A program made the translations under genes and the position numbers. Below are positions 1-7,013 of a stretch of DNA of 64,000 nucleotides, in pieces (within the stretch, counting starts at the first letter, position 1; every line of letters starts with the position of its first letter). The stretch is from DASUBV01 sp036510065 (GTDB taxonomy: Bacteria > Actinomycetota > Actinomycetes > Streptosporangiales > Streptosporangiaceae). The notes beneath the pieces are model-generated. The model was not told where the DNA came from and ran no database searches. It was given only the letters and a program-made list of their open reading frames with translations. The stretch is from positions 62,001 through 126,000 of the forward strand of contig DATCEO010000166.1 of NCBI GenBank assembly GCA_036510065.1, given 5' to 3'.

Positions 1-221
1 TGGCCGTCGATCAGCGCGGCCTTCTCCTGCGCGGCGCTCTCCATGAGGGCCGCGCGGTCGGCTGCCGCCCGCGCCCGCTCCTCAGCCGCCCTGGCCTGGC
101 CCGTGAGGTCGGCCGTCATCGCCCCGAGTCTGCGCTGGGCGTACAGGTAGCCGAGGGCGGCGCCGAGAGCCAGGGCGGCCAGGAGCCCGGCAAACACCGA
201 GATGGCATCCATATCGGCCAT
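1..221 (-). CDS. rmuC: RmuC-like DNA recombination protein, N-terminal part (cut by window edge)
   Basis: Only about the first 73 codons are present; the rest lies before base 1. The peptide opens with a short N-terminus, one hydrophobic helix (SVFAGLLAALALGAALGYLY) and then an Ala/Arg/Glu-rich coiled coil (QRRLGAMTADL, RAAEERARAAADRAAL). This membrane anchor plus coiled coil is the usual start of RmuC proteins, which carry a nuclease-like core further on and limit DNA rearrangements. The core is not visible, so the family call rests on architecture. ATG at 221 or at 212 (MDAISVF) are both possible. The gene is divergent from ychF. Confidence 0.6.
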   Translation of the reverse strand, partial: MADMDAISVFAGLLAALALGAALGYLYAQRRLGAMTADLTGQARAAEERARAAADRAALMESAAQEKAALIDG

Positions 222-327
222 GCTGGCAGCCAATGCCGATAGTTTCCCGCCCGACACGCGGTTCCCGCTGGCGGGGTGGGCCCGCGCCCGGCCCGGCCAG
301 GACCACGGGCGGCCTAGACTCGCGCAG

Positions 328-1419
328 GTGAGTCTCTCCATCGGAATCGTCGGCCTGCCTAACGTCGGCAAGTCCACCCTGTTCAACGCCCTGACCCGGG
401 CCAGCGCGCTGGCGTCGAACTATCCGTTCGCTACCATCGAGCCCAACGTCGGCATCGTCGGCATCCCCGACGCCCGGCTGGAGGCGCTCGCCGGGCTCTA
501 CAACTCGGCCCCGATCGTGCCTGCGACGGTCCGGTTCGTGGATATCGCCGGGCTGGTCCGCGGGGCGTCCCAGGGGCAGGGGCTCGGCAACCAGTTCCTC
601 TCCCATATCCGGGAGACCGATGCGATCTGCCAGGTGGTGCGGGTCTTCACCGATCCGGACGTCAGCCACGTCGATGGCGACGTGTCGCCCGGCCGCGACA
701 TCGAGACGGTGGCGACCGAGCTCATCCTGGCCGACCTGCAGACGCTGGAGAAGGCGGTCCCGCGGCTGGCCAAGGAGGCCAAGTTCGGCAAGGACGCCGA
801 CCGGAACCGGATCGCCCAGGCCGCGGCGACGGCCCAGCAGCTGCTGGACGGCGGGACGACCCTGTTCGCGGGCGCGGCCGGCGCCGGGATCGACCCGGCC
901 GATCTGCGCGACCTGCACCTGCTCACGGCCAAGCCGTTCCTCTACGTGTTCAACGTGGACGAGGCCGAGCTGGGCGACAAGGAGCTGCGGGACCGGCTGG
1001 CAGCGCTGGTGACCCCGGCGCAGGCCATCTTCCTGGACGCCAAGACCGAGGCTGAGCTGGCTGAGCTGTCCCCGGAGGAGGCCGCCGAGATGCTGTCGGA
1101 ACTGGGCCTCGGCGAGCCCGGCCTGGACCAGCTGGCCCGGTCCGGCTTCGCGGCGCTGGGCCTGTCGACGTTCCTGACCGCCGGGCCCAAGGAGGCCCGG
1201 GCGTGGACGATTCCGGCCGGGGCCACGGCACCGGAGGGGGCCGGCGTCATTCACACCGACTTCCAGCGCGGCTTCATCAAGGCCGAGATCGTCTCCTTCG
1301 ACGACCTGATGGCGGCGGGTTCGATCGTCGCGGCCCGGGCGGCCGGCAAGGCGCGGATCGAGGGCAAGGACTATGTCATGCGCGACGGCGATGTAGTCGA
1401 GTTCCGCTTCAATGTGTAG
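328..1419 (+). CDS. ychF: Redox-regulated ribosome-associated GTPase/ATPase YchF (OLA1 family)
   Basis: Cytoplasmic P-loop NTPase of the Obg/YchF group that binds ribosomes and prefers ATP. The GTG start at 328 gives 363 residues, the standard YchF length, and places the G1 motif GLPNVGKST right at the N-terminus. A longer frame from 202 would add 42 unrelated residues over the divergent rmuC start. Other landmarks are the G3 region DIAGLVRGAS, the coiled-coil middle domain and the C-terminal TGS domain (FQRGFIKAEIVSFDDL) ending in VVEFRFNV. The last nine codons (1393-1419) have a second, displaced copy at 2145-2171, so this 3' end may have been replaced when the following vapBC pair arrived. 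Confidence 0.95.
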   Translation: MSLSIGIVGLPNVGKSTLFNALTRASALASNYPFATIEPNVGIVGIPDARLEALAGLYNSAPIVPATVRFVDIAGLVRGASQGQGLGNQFLSHIRETDAICQVVRVFTDPDVSHVDGDVSPGRDIETVATELILADLQTLEKAVPRLAKEAKFGKDADRNRIAQAAATAQQLLDGGTTLFAGAAGAGIDPADLRDLHLLTAKPFLYVFNVDEAELGDKELRDRLAALVTPAQAIFLDAKTEAELAELSPEEAAEMLSELGLGEPGLDQLARSGFAALGLSTFLTAGPKEARAWTIPAGATAPEGAGVIHTDFQRGFIKAEIVSFDDLMAAGSIVAARAAGKARIEGKDYVMRDGDVVEFRFNV

Positions 1420-1482
1420 TCGTATTCCACTCTGACATCAGGGCACCGCCGACTGGCGGCTGTCCGCATCGCTCAAGGTGTG

Positions 1483-1508
1483 GCATCATTGAGAGCATCA
1501 GATGATGC
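1483..1508. promoter_or_regulatory. Palindromic operator candidate before vapB
   Basis: GCATCATT at 1483-1490 is followed by a perfect 6-2-6 palindrome GCATCA-GA-TGATGC at 1495-1508, and the first copy also pairs with ATGATGC at 1502-1508. The cluster lies 22 bases before the vapB ATG. VapB antitoxins commonly bind inverted repeats in their own promoter, so autoregulation is the natural inference. It has not been demonstrated here. Confidence 0.5.
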
Positions 1509-1530
1509 GATTTTAGATGCGGAGGTCTCG

Positions 1531-1728
1531 ATGAGGACTACAGTGACCATCGATGACGAGCTCTTGGCGCGCGCGACTGAATTGACGGGCATCACGGAGA
1601 GGTCCGCCCTCTTGCGCGACGGGCTGGAAACCTTGATCCGCGTGGAGAGCGCCAAGCGCCTGGCGGCCCTAGGCGGCTCGGACACCAACGCAACCGCGGC
1701 GCCGCGTCGGCGGGACGGCGCCAGGTGA
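1531..1728 (+). CDS. vapB: VapB-type antitoxin, ribbon-helix-helix
   Basis: The 65-residue protein begins MRTTVTIDDELLARATELTG, the typical N-terminus of VapB antitoxins: a beta-strand TTVTIDD followed by a helix, forming the RHH DNA-binding fold. The ATG at 1531 is chosen because GGAGG lies at 1521-1525; longer in-frame starts at 1480 lack this site and run through the operator palindromes. The gene overlaps the next one by GTGA (1725-1728), so antitoxin and toxin are translationally coupled. The C-terminal tail, rich in Ala/Arg/Thr, probably wraps the toxin active site. Base composition is less GC-rich than that of the neighbours, suggesting acquisition. Confidence 0.85.
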   Translation: MRTTVTIDDELLARATELTGITERSALLRDGLETLIRVESAKRLAALGGSDTNATAAPRRRDGAR

Positions 1729-2096
1729 TCCTGGTCGATACCTCGATCTGGATCGACCACTTCCATGCCTCCGATCCTTTACTTGTTGCGCACCTCCGTG
1801 ACGATCAGGTCGGATGTCATCGTGCTGTGATCGAGGAACTGGCGCTCGGGTCGATCAAGCAACGCGACCGTGTGCTGGCCCTCCTTGAGAGCCTCCAGGG
1901 GTTCCCGGTCCTGACGCATGGGGAAGTGATGGCGCTGGTGGATGGGCGTCAGCTTTGGGGGCGTGGACTGAGCGCGGTGGATGTACACCTGCTCGGCTCC
2001 GTCATGCTGGTCGGCGGAGCACGGCTGTGGACGCGTGACAAGCGGTTGCTCGCGGCATGTCGGGACGGTGGAGCCGCCTATGTCGAAGAGCCTTGA
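1725..2096 (+). CDS. vapC: VapC-type PIN-domain ribonuclease toxin
   Basis: PIN-domain toxin of 123 residues, a metal-dependent RNase that typically cuts tRNA or rRNA when freed from VapB. The four acidic residues of the PIN site are present: D5 in MILVDTSIW, E37/E38 in AVIEELALG, D86 in LSAVDVHLL and D105 in LWTRDKRLL. It therefore looks catalytically intact. The GTG start at 1725 overlaps the vapB stop. The pair lies between the stop of ychF and a displaced relic of the ychF 3' end. The RNA target cannot be predicted from this sequence. Confidence 0.9.
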   Translation: MILVDTSIWIDHFHASDPLLVAHLRDDQVGCHRAVIEELALGSIKQRDRVLALLESLQGFPVLTHGEVMALVDGRQLWGRGLSAVDVHLLGSVMLVGGARLWTRDKRLLAACRDGGAAYVEEP

Positions 2097-2144
2097 GGAA
2101 CGTCGGGGTCCGGCGGGCCCGTACATGTGTATCGGTGACGGAAC

Positions 2145-2171
2145 GTGGTGGAATTCCGCTTCAACGTCTAG
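2145..2171 (+). pseudogene. Displaced relic of the ychF 3' end
   Basis: These 27 bases read VVEFRFNV-stop, identical in protein to the ychF C-terminus at 1393-1419. Twenty-two of 27 bases match, and all five differences fall on third codon positions, so the two copies diverged under coding constraint. Upstream (2121-2144) the sequence resembles the preceding ychF codons, but the reading frame is broken. The simplest reading is that this is the former 3' end of ychF, pushed downstream by an insertion that carried vapBC and its own version of the last codons. Confidence 0.7.
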
Positions 2172-2911
2172 GACCGCTCACCGAGCCAGGTCCTGTGTCA
2201 ACGCGAAATCGGAGGCCTCACGTCCGCCTCACGGCAGGAGAGGCTGGCGCGGCAGAAGCTCCCAGTACGCTGCCCGCTCAATCGTGATCGCGGCTATTTG
2301 TCAGCCGGGATGGCTGAACCAGCGGTGGGCGGGACGACATCGATGGTCATCTGCTGCTGTTCCGGCAGCACCGTCAAGATGTCCCAACGACGTGGATGGG
2401 CATCGGCTGTCGTTCCAGCAGCAGGAGCGGCCCACCCATGACGCTGGGACTGGTAAAGCAAGGGACGTCGAGGTGGACTACGGGGCGCAGGTGATCCGAG
2501 GGGCGCGTGGGGCCGCAATGGCAGCGGAGCCGCAAGGATCCAGCCGGAGCCGGGCCGGATTCGGTGGTCTAGACGGCGCGAGGCCGACCCGGGAACGGCG
2601 CAGGCGCCCGGCCTGCCGTAGCTGGCCGGGCGCCCCGTCCTGCGCTTGAGACCCAGGGCGGCGCCAGGCGTAGCCAGCAGACCCCGCTCTGCTGCCGGCT
2701 ACCGGGCGCCGCCCGTGGGTATGTAGATGTGACGCGGCGGCGCCGCAGGAGGTTTACCGGCGCCCGGAAATTAATCGCCGGCCGGCACGGGCCGCCTGCA
2801 CGGGGCCGCCTGCACGGGGCCGCCTGCACGGGGCCGCCGGCACGGGGCCGCCGGCACGGGGCGTCGCCGCCGGGTCCCACCTTCAGGCCGCCGCCTTTAG
2901 ACTCCGAGACC
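2172..2911. other. Long noncoding stretch downstream of the vapBC insertion
   Basis: I see no gene I can support here. Short frames on both strands (for example 1981-2649 and the reverse 2294-2518) have no ribosome site and no recognisable family. The left part is less GC-rich than the surroundings and may be decayed mobile DNA. The right part contains the 14-base tandem repeats at 2785-2863, just before ptrB. Confidence 0.5.
2785..2863. repeat. 14-bp tandem repeat, about 5.7 copies
   Basis: The unit is GCACGGGGCCGCCT or GCACGGGGCCGCCG, beginning at 2785 (13-base first unit), 2798, 2812, 2826 and 2840, with a partial unit at 2854. It sits 50-130 bases before the ptrB start codon. It could be read through in frame as an N-terminal extension of ptrB, but a clean ATG lies after it, so I treat it as noncoding. 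Confidence 0.85.
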
Positions 2912-5095
2912 ATGAGCTCGGAGACCACTAACCCGCCGCACCCGACCAGCCAGCCCGCTGCCGCACCGGCCGGGGCCGGCCAGCCGGGTACCCCGCCCGC
3001 GCCCCCCGCCGCCGCCCGCGTGCCCAGCGAGCGCACTCATCACGGCGACACCTTCGTGGACGAGTTCGCGTGGCTCGCGGACAAGGAGAACCCGGAGACG
3101 ATCGCCTACCTGCAGGCCGAGAACGCCTACACCGAGGCCCTGACGGCTGACCAGGCGCAGTTCAGCGCGACGATCTTCGACGAGCTGAAGGCCAGGACCA
3201 AGGAGACCGACCTGTCGGTGCCGGTGCGAAAGGGCGGCTGGTGGTACTACACGCGGACGGTCGAGGGACAGCAGTACGGCGTCCAGTGCCGCCGCGCGGT
3301 GCGCCCCGGCGAGGCCGGCCCGCCGATCACCGGTGACGGAAGCCCGCTCGACGGCGAGGAAGTACTTCTCGACAGTAACGCCCTCGCGGGCGATAGCCAG
3401 TTCTTCGCCCTCGGCGCCTTTGATGTCAGTCCGGACGGCGGCCTGCTCGCCTACTCGACCGACTTTGAGGGCAGCGAGCGCTTTACCGTGCGGGTGAAGA
3501 ACCTGCTGACTGGCGAGGTGGCCGCCGACGAGATTCCCGGGGCCTTCTACGGAAGCGCGTGGTCGGCCGACGGCTCGGCATTGTTCTACGTCACGGTCGA
3601 CGAGGCCTGGCGGCCGCACCGGGTATGGCGGCACCTGATCGGCACTCCGGCCGCCAGCGATGTCGTGGTGTTCGAGGAGACCGACGAGCGCTTCTGGGTC
3701 GGCGTCAGCCTGGCCCGCAGTGAGCGCTACCTGTTCATCTCGTCCTCCAGCAAGCTGACGAGCGAGGCGCGGCTGCTCGATGCGGCCAACCCGGCCGGCG
3801 AGTTCCGCGTCGTCGTGCCGCGCCGGCACGGCGTCGAGTACTCCGTGGAGCACCAGGCCACCGGCGAGGGTGCCGACCGGCTGCTGATCCTGCACAACGA
3901 CCACGCCGAGAACTTCGAGCTGGCCGAGGCGCCCGTCAGTGACCCGTCGGCGTGGACCCCGCTGATCGGCCATCGCGCCGACACCCGGCTGCTCAGCGTG
4001 GAGGCTTTCGCCGCTCACCTGGTCGTGCACCTGCGCCGGGACGGCCTCACCGGCCTGCGGGTGCTGCGCGAGGGCAGCGAGTACGACATTGACTTCCCCG
4101 AGCCGGTCTACCAGGTGGCACCGGGAGCCAACCCGGAGTACGCCTCGGCGGCCTTCCGCCTGGGCCTCACCTCGCTGGTGACGCCGGACTCGGTGTATGA
4201 CTGCGACATCGCGACCGGCGAGCTGACGCTGCTGCGCCGCCGCCCCGTCCTGCCGCTGCCCGGCGGGCCGGAGTACGACCCGGCCGACTACGAGCAGCGC
4301 CGCGAGTGGGCCACGGCGGCCGACGGCACGCAGATTCCGATGTCGCTAGTCTGGCGCCGCGGCACCCCTCAGGACGGCACCGCGCCGGTGCTGCTGTACG
4401 GGTACGGCAGCTATGAGATCTCCAATGATCCCAGCTTCTCGATCGCCCGGCTGTCGCTGCTGGACCGCGGCTTCGTCTACGCGATCGCCCACGTCCGCGG
4501 CGGCGGCGAGATGGGACGGCACTGGTACGACCACGGCAAGATGCTGTACAAGATCAACACCTTCACGGACTTCGTGTCGTCCGCGCGGCACCTGGTCGAG
4601 GCGGGCTGGACCACGCCGGAGCGGATCGTCGCCCGCGGCGGCTCGGCGGGCGGCCTGCTGGTGGGGGCCGCGGTCAACCTGGCCCCCGAGGCGTTCGGCG
4701 GCATCGTCGCCCAGGTGCCCTTCGTCGACGCGCTCACCTCGATTCTCGACCCCTCGCTGCCGCTGACGGTGACCGAGTGGGAGGAATGGGGCGACCCGCT
4801 GCACGACGCCGAGGTCTACCACTACATGAAATCCTATTCGCCCTACGAGAACATCGATACCTCCGCCGTCTACCCGCCGATCCTCGCGGTGACCAGCCTG
4901 AACGACACCAGGGTGCTCTACAGCGAGCCCGCCAAGTGGATCGCCAGGCTGCAGGCGCACGCCCGCGGCGGCCCGTTCCTGCTGAAGACGGAGATGTCCG
5001 CCGGGCACGGCGGCCGCAGCGGGCGGTATGACTCGTGGCGCGAGGAGGCCATGGTGCTGGCCTGGGCCGCCCGGACGGCCGGGGTCAGCGACTGA
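2912..5095 (+). CDS. ptrB: Oligopeptidase B / prolyl oligopeptidase family serine peptidase (S9A)
   Basis: Cytoplasmic serine peptidase of 727 residues that cleaves short peptides, probably after basic residues. An N-terminal beta-propeller (about residues 30-440) is followed by an alpha/beta-hydrolase domain. The catalytic triad is visible: Ser578 in RGGSAGGLL, Asp665 in SLNDTRV and His699 in SAGHGGR. The motif HVRGGGEMGRHWYDHGK with NTFTDF is characteristic of the OpdB branch. The ATG at 2912 follows the tandem repeats; about 35 Pro/Ala-rich residues then precede the conserved start of the family (FAWLADKENPETIAYLQAEN). There is no signal peptide. Confidence 0.93.
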   Translation: MSSETTNPPHPTSQPAAAPAGAGQPGTPPAPPAAARVPSERTHHGDTFVDEFAWLADKENPETIAYLQAENAYTEALTADQAQFSATIFDELKARTKETDLSVPVRKGGWWYYTRTVEGQQYGVQCRRAVRPGEAGPPITGDGSPLDGEEVLLDSNALAGDSQFFALGAFDVSPDGGLLAYSTDFEGSERFTVRVKNLLTGEVAADEIPGAFYGSAWSADGSALFYVTVDEAWRPHRVWRHLIGTPAASDVVVFEETDERFWVGVSLARSERYLFISSSSKLTSEARLLDAANPAGEFRVVVPRRHGVEYSVEHQATGEGADRLLILHNDHAENFELAEAPVSDPSAWTPLIGHRADTRLLSVEAFAAHLVVHLRRDGLTGLRVLREGSEYDIDFPEPVYQVAPGANPEYASAAFRLGLTSLVTPDSVYDCDIATGELTLLRRRPVLPLPGGPEYDPADYEQRREWATAADGTQIPMSLVWRRGTPQDGTAPVLLYGYGSYEISNDPSFSIARLSLLDRGFVYAIAHVRGGGEMGRHWYDHGKMLYKINTFTDFVSSARHLVEAGWTTPERIVARGGSAGGLLVGAAVNLAPEAFGGIVAQVPFVDALTSILDPSLPLTVTEWEEWGDPLHDAEVYHYMKSYSPYENIDTSAVYPPILAVTSLNDTRVLYSEPAKWIARLQAHARGGPFLLKTEMSAGHGGRSGRYDSWREEAMVLAWAARTAGVSD

Positions 5096-5654
5096 GCTTC
5101 GGCTGAGCCGGGACTGGACCCCATCGGGCCGACCGTAATTGCCGCCACCTTGGGGCCGAATACGATCAGCGGCCACGGGCGCGGGGCGACGGCCGCGAGC
5201 GGGCGGGCCAGCCACCCCAGCGCGGCTGGCCCGGGCAGCGGCCAGGATGGGACGGCAGGGGCGACTGGGGCGATGCTGTCTCCGGGTGCGCTGTCCGGAC
5301 GGCGGGACCGGGCCGGGGCCGCTGCCCGGCTTCAGGCTGATCCTTGGGTGCTGACCTGCTATTTCCTGGCCATGGGGTCGCCTGGCGGGCCGTTGTCACA
5401 CGAATCATCACACTGGCGGCGGTGAGATGGCTGCCAGCAGCACGGGTCCGGGCTACCCTGCCCGGTAAGCCGTAAGTAGGAAAATTTATGGTCACTAGCG
5501 CCCTAATTTGTGCCGTTATCCGGGATCCTCCCGGCGCGCCGGCGGTGTCAATGACTGGGATGCCTGGGCGTTTTGCCGCAGAATGGTGGCCGACGCGGGA
5601 AGGGGCGCGCCGTGATTCATGCTGGCCAAGTTCTGGTGAGCGGACGGAGGTGTG
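5096..5654. other. Intergenic stretch before the conjugation-like cluster
   Basis: About 560 bases without a supportable gene. Overlapping small frames at 5139-5425 have no ribosome site and differ from each other only by frame. An AT-richer patch at about 5470-5520 could carry the promoter of the tcp-like operon, but I see no convincing -35/-10 pair. GGAGG at 5646-5650 is the ribosome site of the next gene. Confidence 0.4.
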
Positions 5655-6644
5655 ATGGCTCGTAGGGCGACCCTCGACCGCGGCGTGCCCACAGACGCGG
5701 ACGACGAGGCCCTGCTGGCAGACTCGGCGCCTAGCCGGGCCAGGCGGCCGGCGGCAAGACCACGGCGCGGTGCCGGCGGCCGGTGGCTGATCTATGCGGC
5801 GCGCGCCGTGGTCTGGATCGTGCTGCTCCTGATCGGCTACCGGGGGGTCACCGCGATCATCACGGGCAGGACCGCGTCGAGCACGCCCACCCCATCGGCA
5901 GCCAGTTCCGGCCCCGCGTTCCCCGCCACGCTGGCCGAGGCCTACGCCCTGCAGTTCGGATCCGTGTACCTGAACTTCAGCCCGGGCACCGCGGCCCGGC
6001 GGGCCAGCCTCCTGGCCACTTTCATGCCGGCCGGTGCCAGCGCTCAGCTCGGCTGGAACGGCGCTGGAACGCAGAGCCTGGAGTCCGAGCAGGTTGCCTC
6101 CGTTCGGGTGCAGGGCGCCCACACCGCCGTCGTCACCCTGCTCGCGCTCATCAACAAGACCCAGCTGATCGAGCTGGGCGTCCCCGTCTACACGTCCGGC
6201 GGCCGGATCGTGGTCACCGGTGAGCCGGCCCTGCTGCCGCCGCCGGCCCGCGCCGTGCCGCCGCAGACCGTGGCCGGAAGCACCGACCCGGCGGCGGTGG
6301 CCGCCCTGCAAGCCCAGCTGCCCGCCTTCTTCCGGGCGTATGCAAGCGGTCAGGACACGCTCAACCGGTTCCTCATGCCCGGCGCACAGGTGACCGGGCT
6401 GGGCGGCGCGTTCACCCTGGGGTCAGTCGAGAGCGTCACCGCTCCATTCGGCGGCGCCACTCGCGACATCACCGTCATGGTTATCTGGCACGCGAACTCA
6501 ACCGCCGCGGGAACGAGCCTGCCAGCGACTGCGGCCGCCCCGGCCAGCCTGGAAATGACCTATCGCATGGTGGTCGTGCGACAGGGCACAAACTGGTACG
6601 TGCAGTCCATCGGCACCTCGGCACTGGCGCCGGGGCCGCCCTAA
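5655..6644 (+). CDS. Conjugal transfer protein TcpC family (VirB8-like)
   Basis: Bitopic membrane protein of 329 residues: a basic Arg/Ala-rich cytoplasmic N-terminus (1-45), one membrane helix (WLIYAARAVVWIVLLLIGY, about 46-65), a Ser/Thr/Pro linker, then two similar NTF2-like lobes (about 90-200 and 210-325). This is the TcpC layout known from clostridial pCW3 and Tn916-type elements, where it forms part of the transfer channel. The ATG at 5655 has GGAGG four bases upstream; the GTG at 5652 would be too close. It is the first gene of a co-directional cluster that runs to 16694. Confidence 0.75.
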   Translation: MARRATLDRGVPTDADDEALLADSAPSRARRPAARPRRGAGGRWLIYAARAVVWIVLLLIGYRGVTAIITGRTASSTPTPSAASSGPAFPATLAEAYALQFGSVYLNFSPGTAARRASLLATFMPAGASAQLGWNGAGTQSLESEQVASVRVQGAHTAVVTLLALINKTQLIELGVPVYTSGGRIVVTGEPALLPPPARAVPPQTVAGSTDPAAVAALQAQLPAFFRAYASGQDTLNRFLMPGAQVTGLGGAFTLGSVESVTAPFGGATRDITVMVIWHANSTAAGTSLPATAAAPASLEMTYRMVVVRQGTNWYVQSIGTSALAPGPP

Positions 6645-6705
6645 TGCCAGATCCCCGATCGCAGCGACCCCCGCCAGCCGAGCTCACTCACCCCCCGGAG
6701 TACCG

Positions 6706-6963
6706 ATGTCGGCGCATCTTCTCATCACGGCATCCCCCGCAGCTCTCAGCACATCTGGTCTTGTTAGCTACCTGCAGGGCCTGTTCGGACCGCTGTTCCT
6801 CGGGATCGTCGGTATTGTTGCCATCTTCTTTCTGTTCACGCGCGAGATCATTCGCTTCGTGCAGTTCCTCGTCCTAGCGGTGGCGATCGCGGTCGTCTTC
6901 TACACCCCGAGCATCGTTCAGACGATTGCCACCGGGATTGCCAACGCGCTCGGCGTGCACTGA
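6706..6963 (+). CDS. Small two-helix membrane protein of the Tcp cluster (TcpD-like position)
   Basis: 85-residue hydrophobic protein with two predicted membrane helices, about residues 18-43 (LVSYLQGLFGPLFLGIVGIV) and 48-75 (REIIRFVQFLVLAVAIAVVF). It has no signal for export beyond the helices and no enzymatic motif. GGAG lies before its ATG. Its position between TcpC and TcpE matches small membrane proteins such as TcpD in gram-positive transfer operons. The assignment is positional, not based on diagnostic residues. Confidence 0.6.
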   Translation: MSAHLLITASPAALSTSGLVSYLQGLFGPLFLGIVGIVAIFFLFTREIIRFVQFLVLAVAIAVVFYTPSIVQTIATGIANALGVH

Positions 6964-7013
6964 CCTGACGTAGATTTCGTAGCCCCCGGCGACGCAGGCG
7001 GAAGGAGGACAGC

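Noticed and set aside
1981..2649. Frame running out of vapC into the noncoding stretch
   Set aside because: It overlaps vapC in another frame, has no start signal and spans the ychF relic.
5139..5425. Small frames in the gap before the Tcp cluster
   Set aside because: Two overlapping frames, no ribosome site, no recognisable protein.
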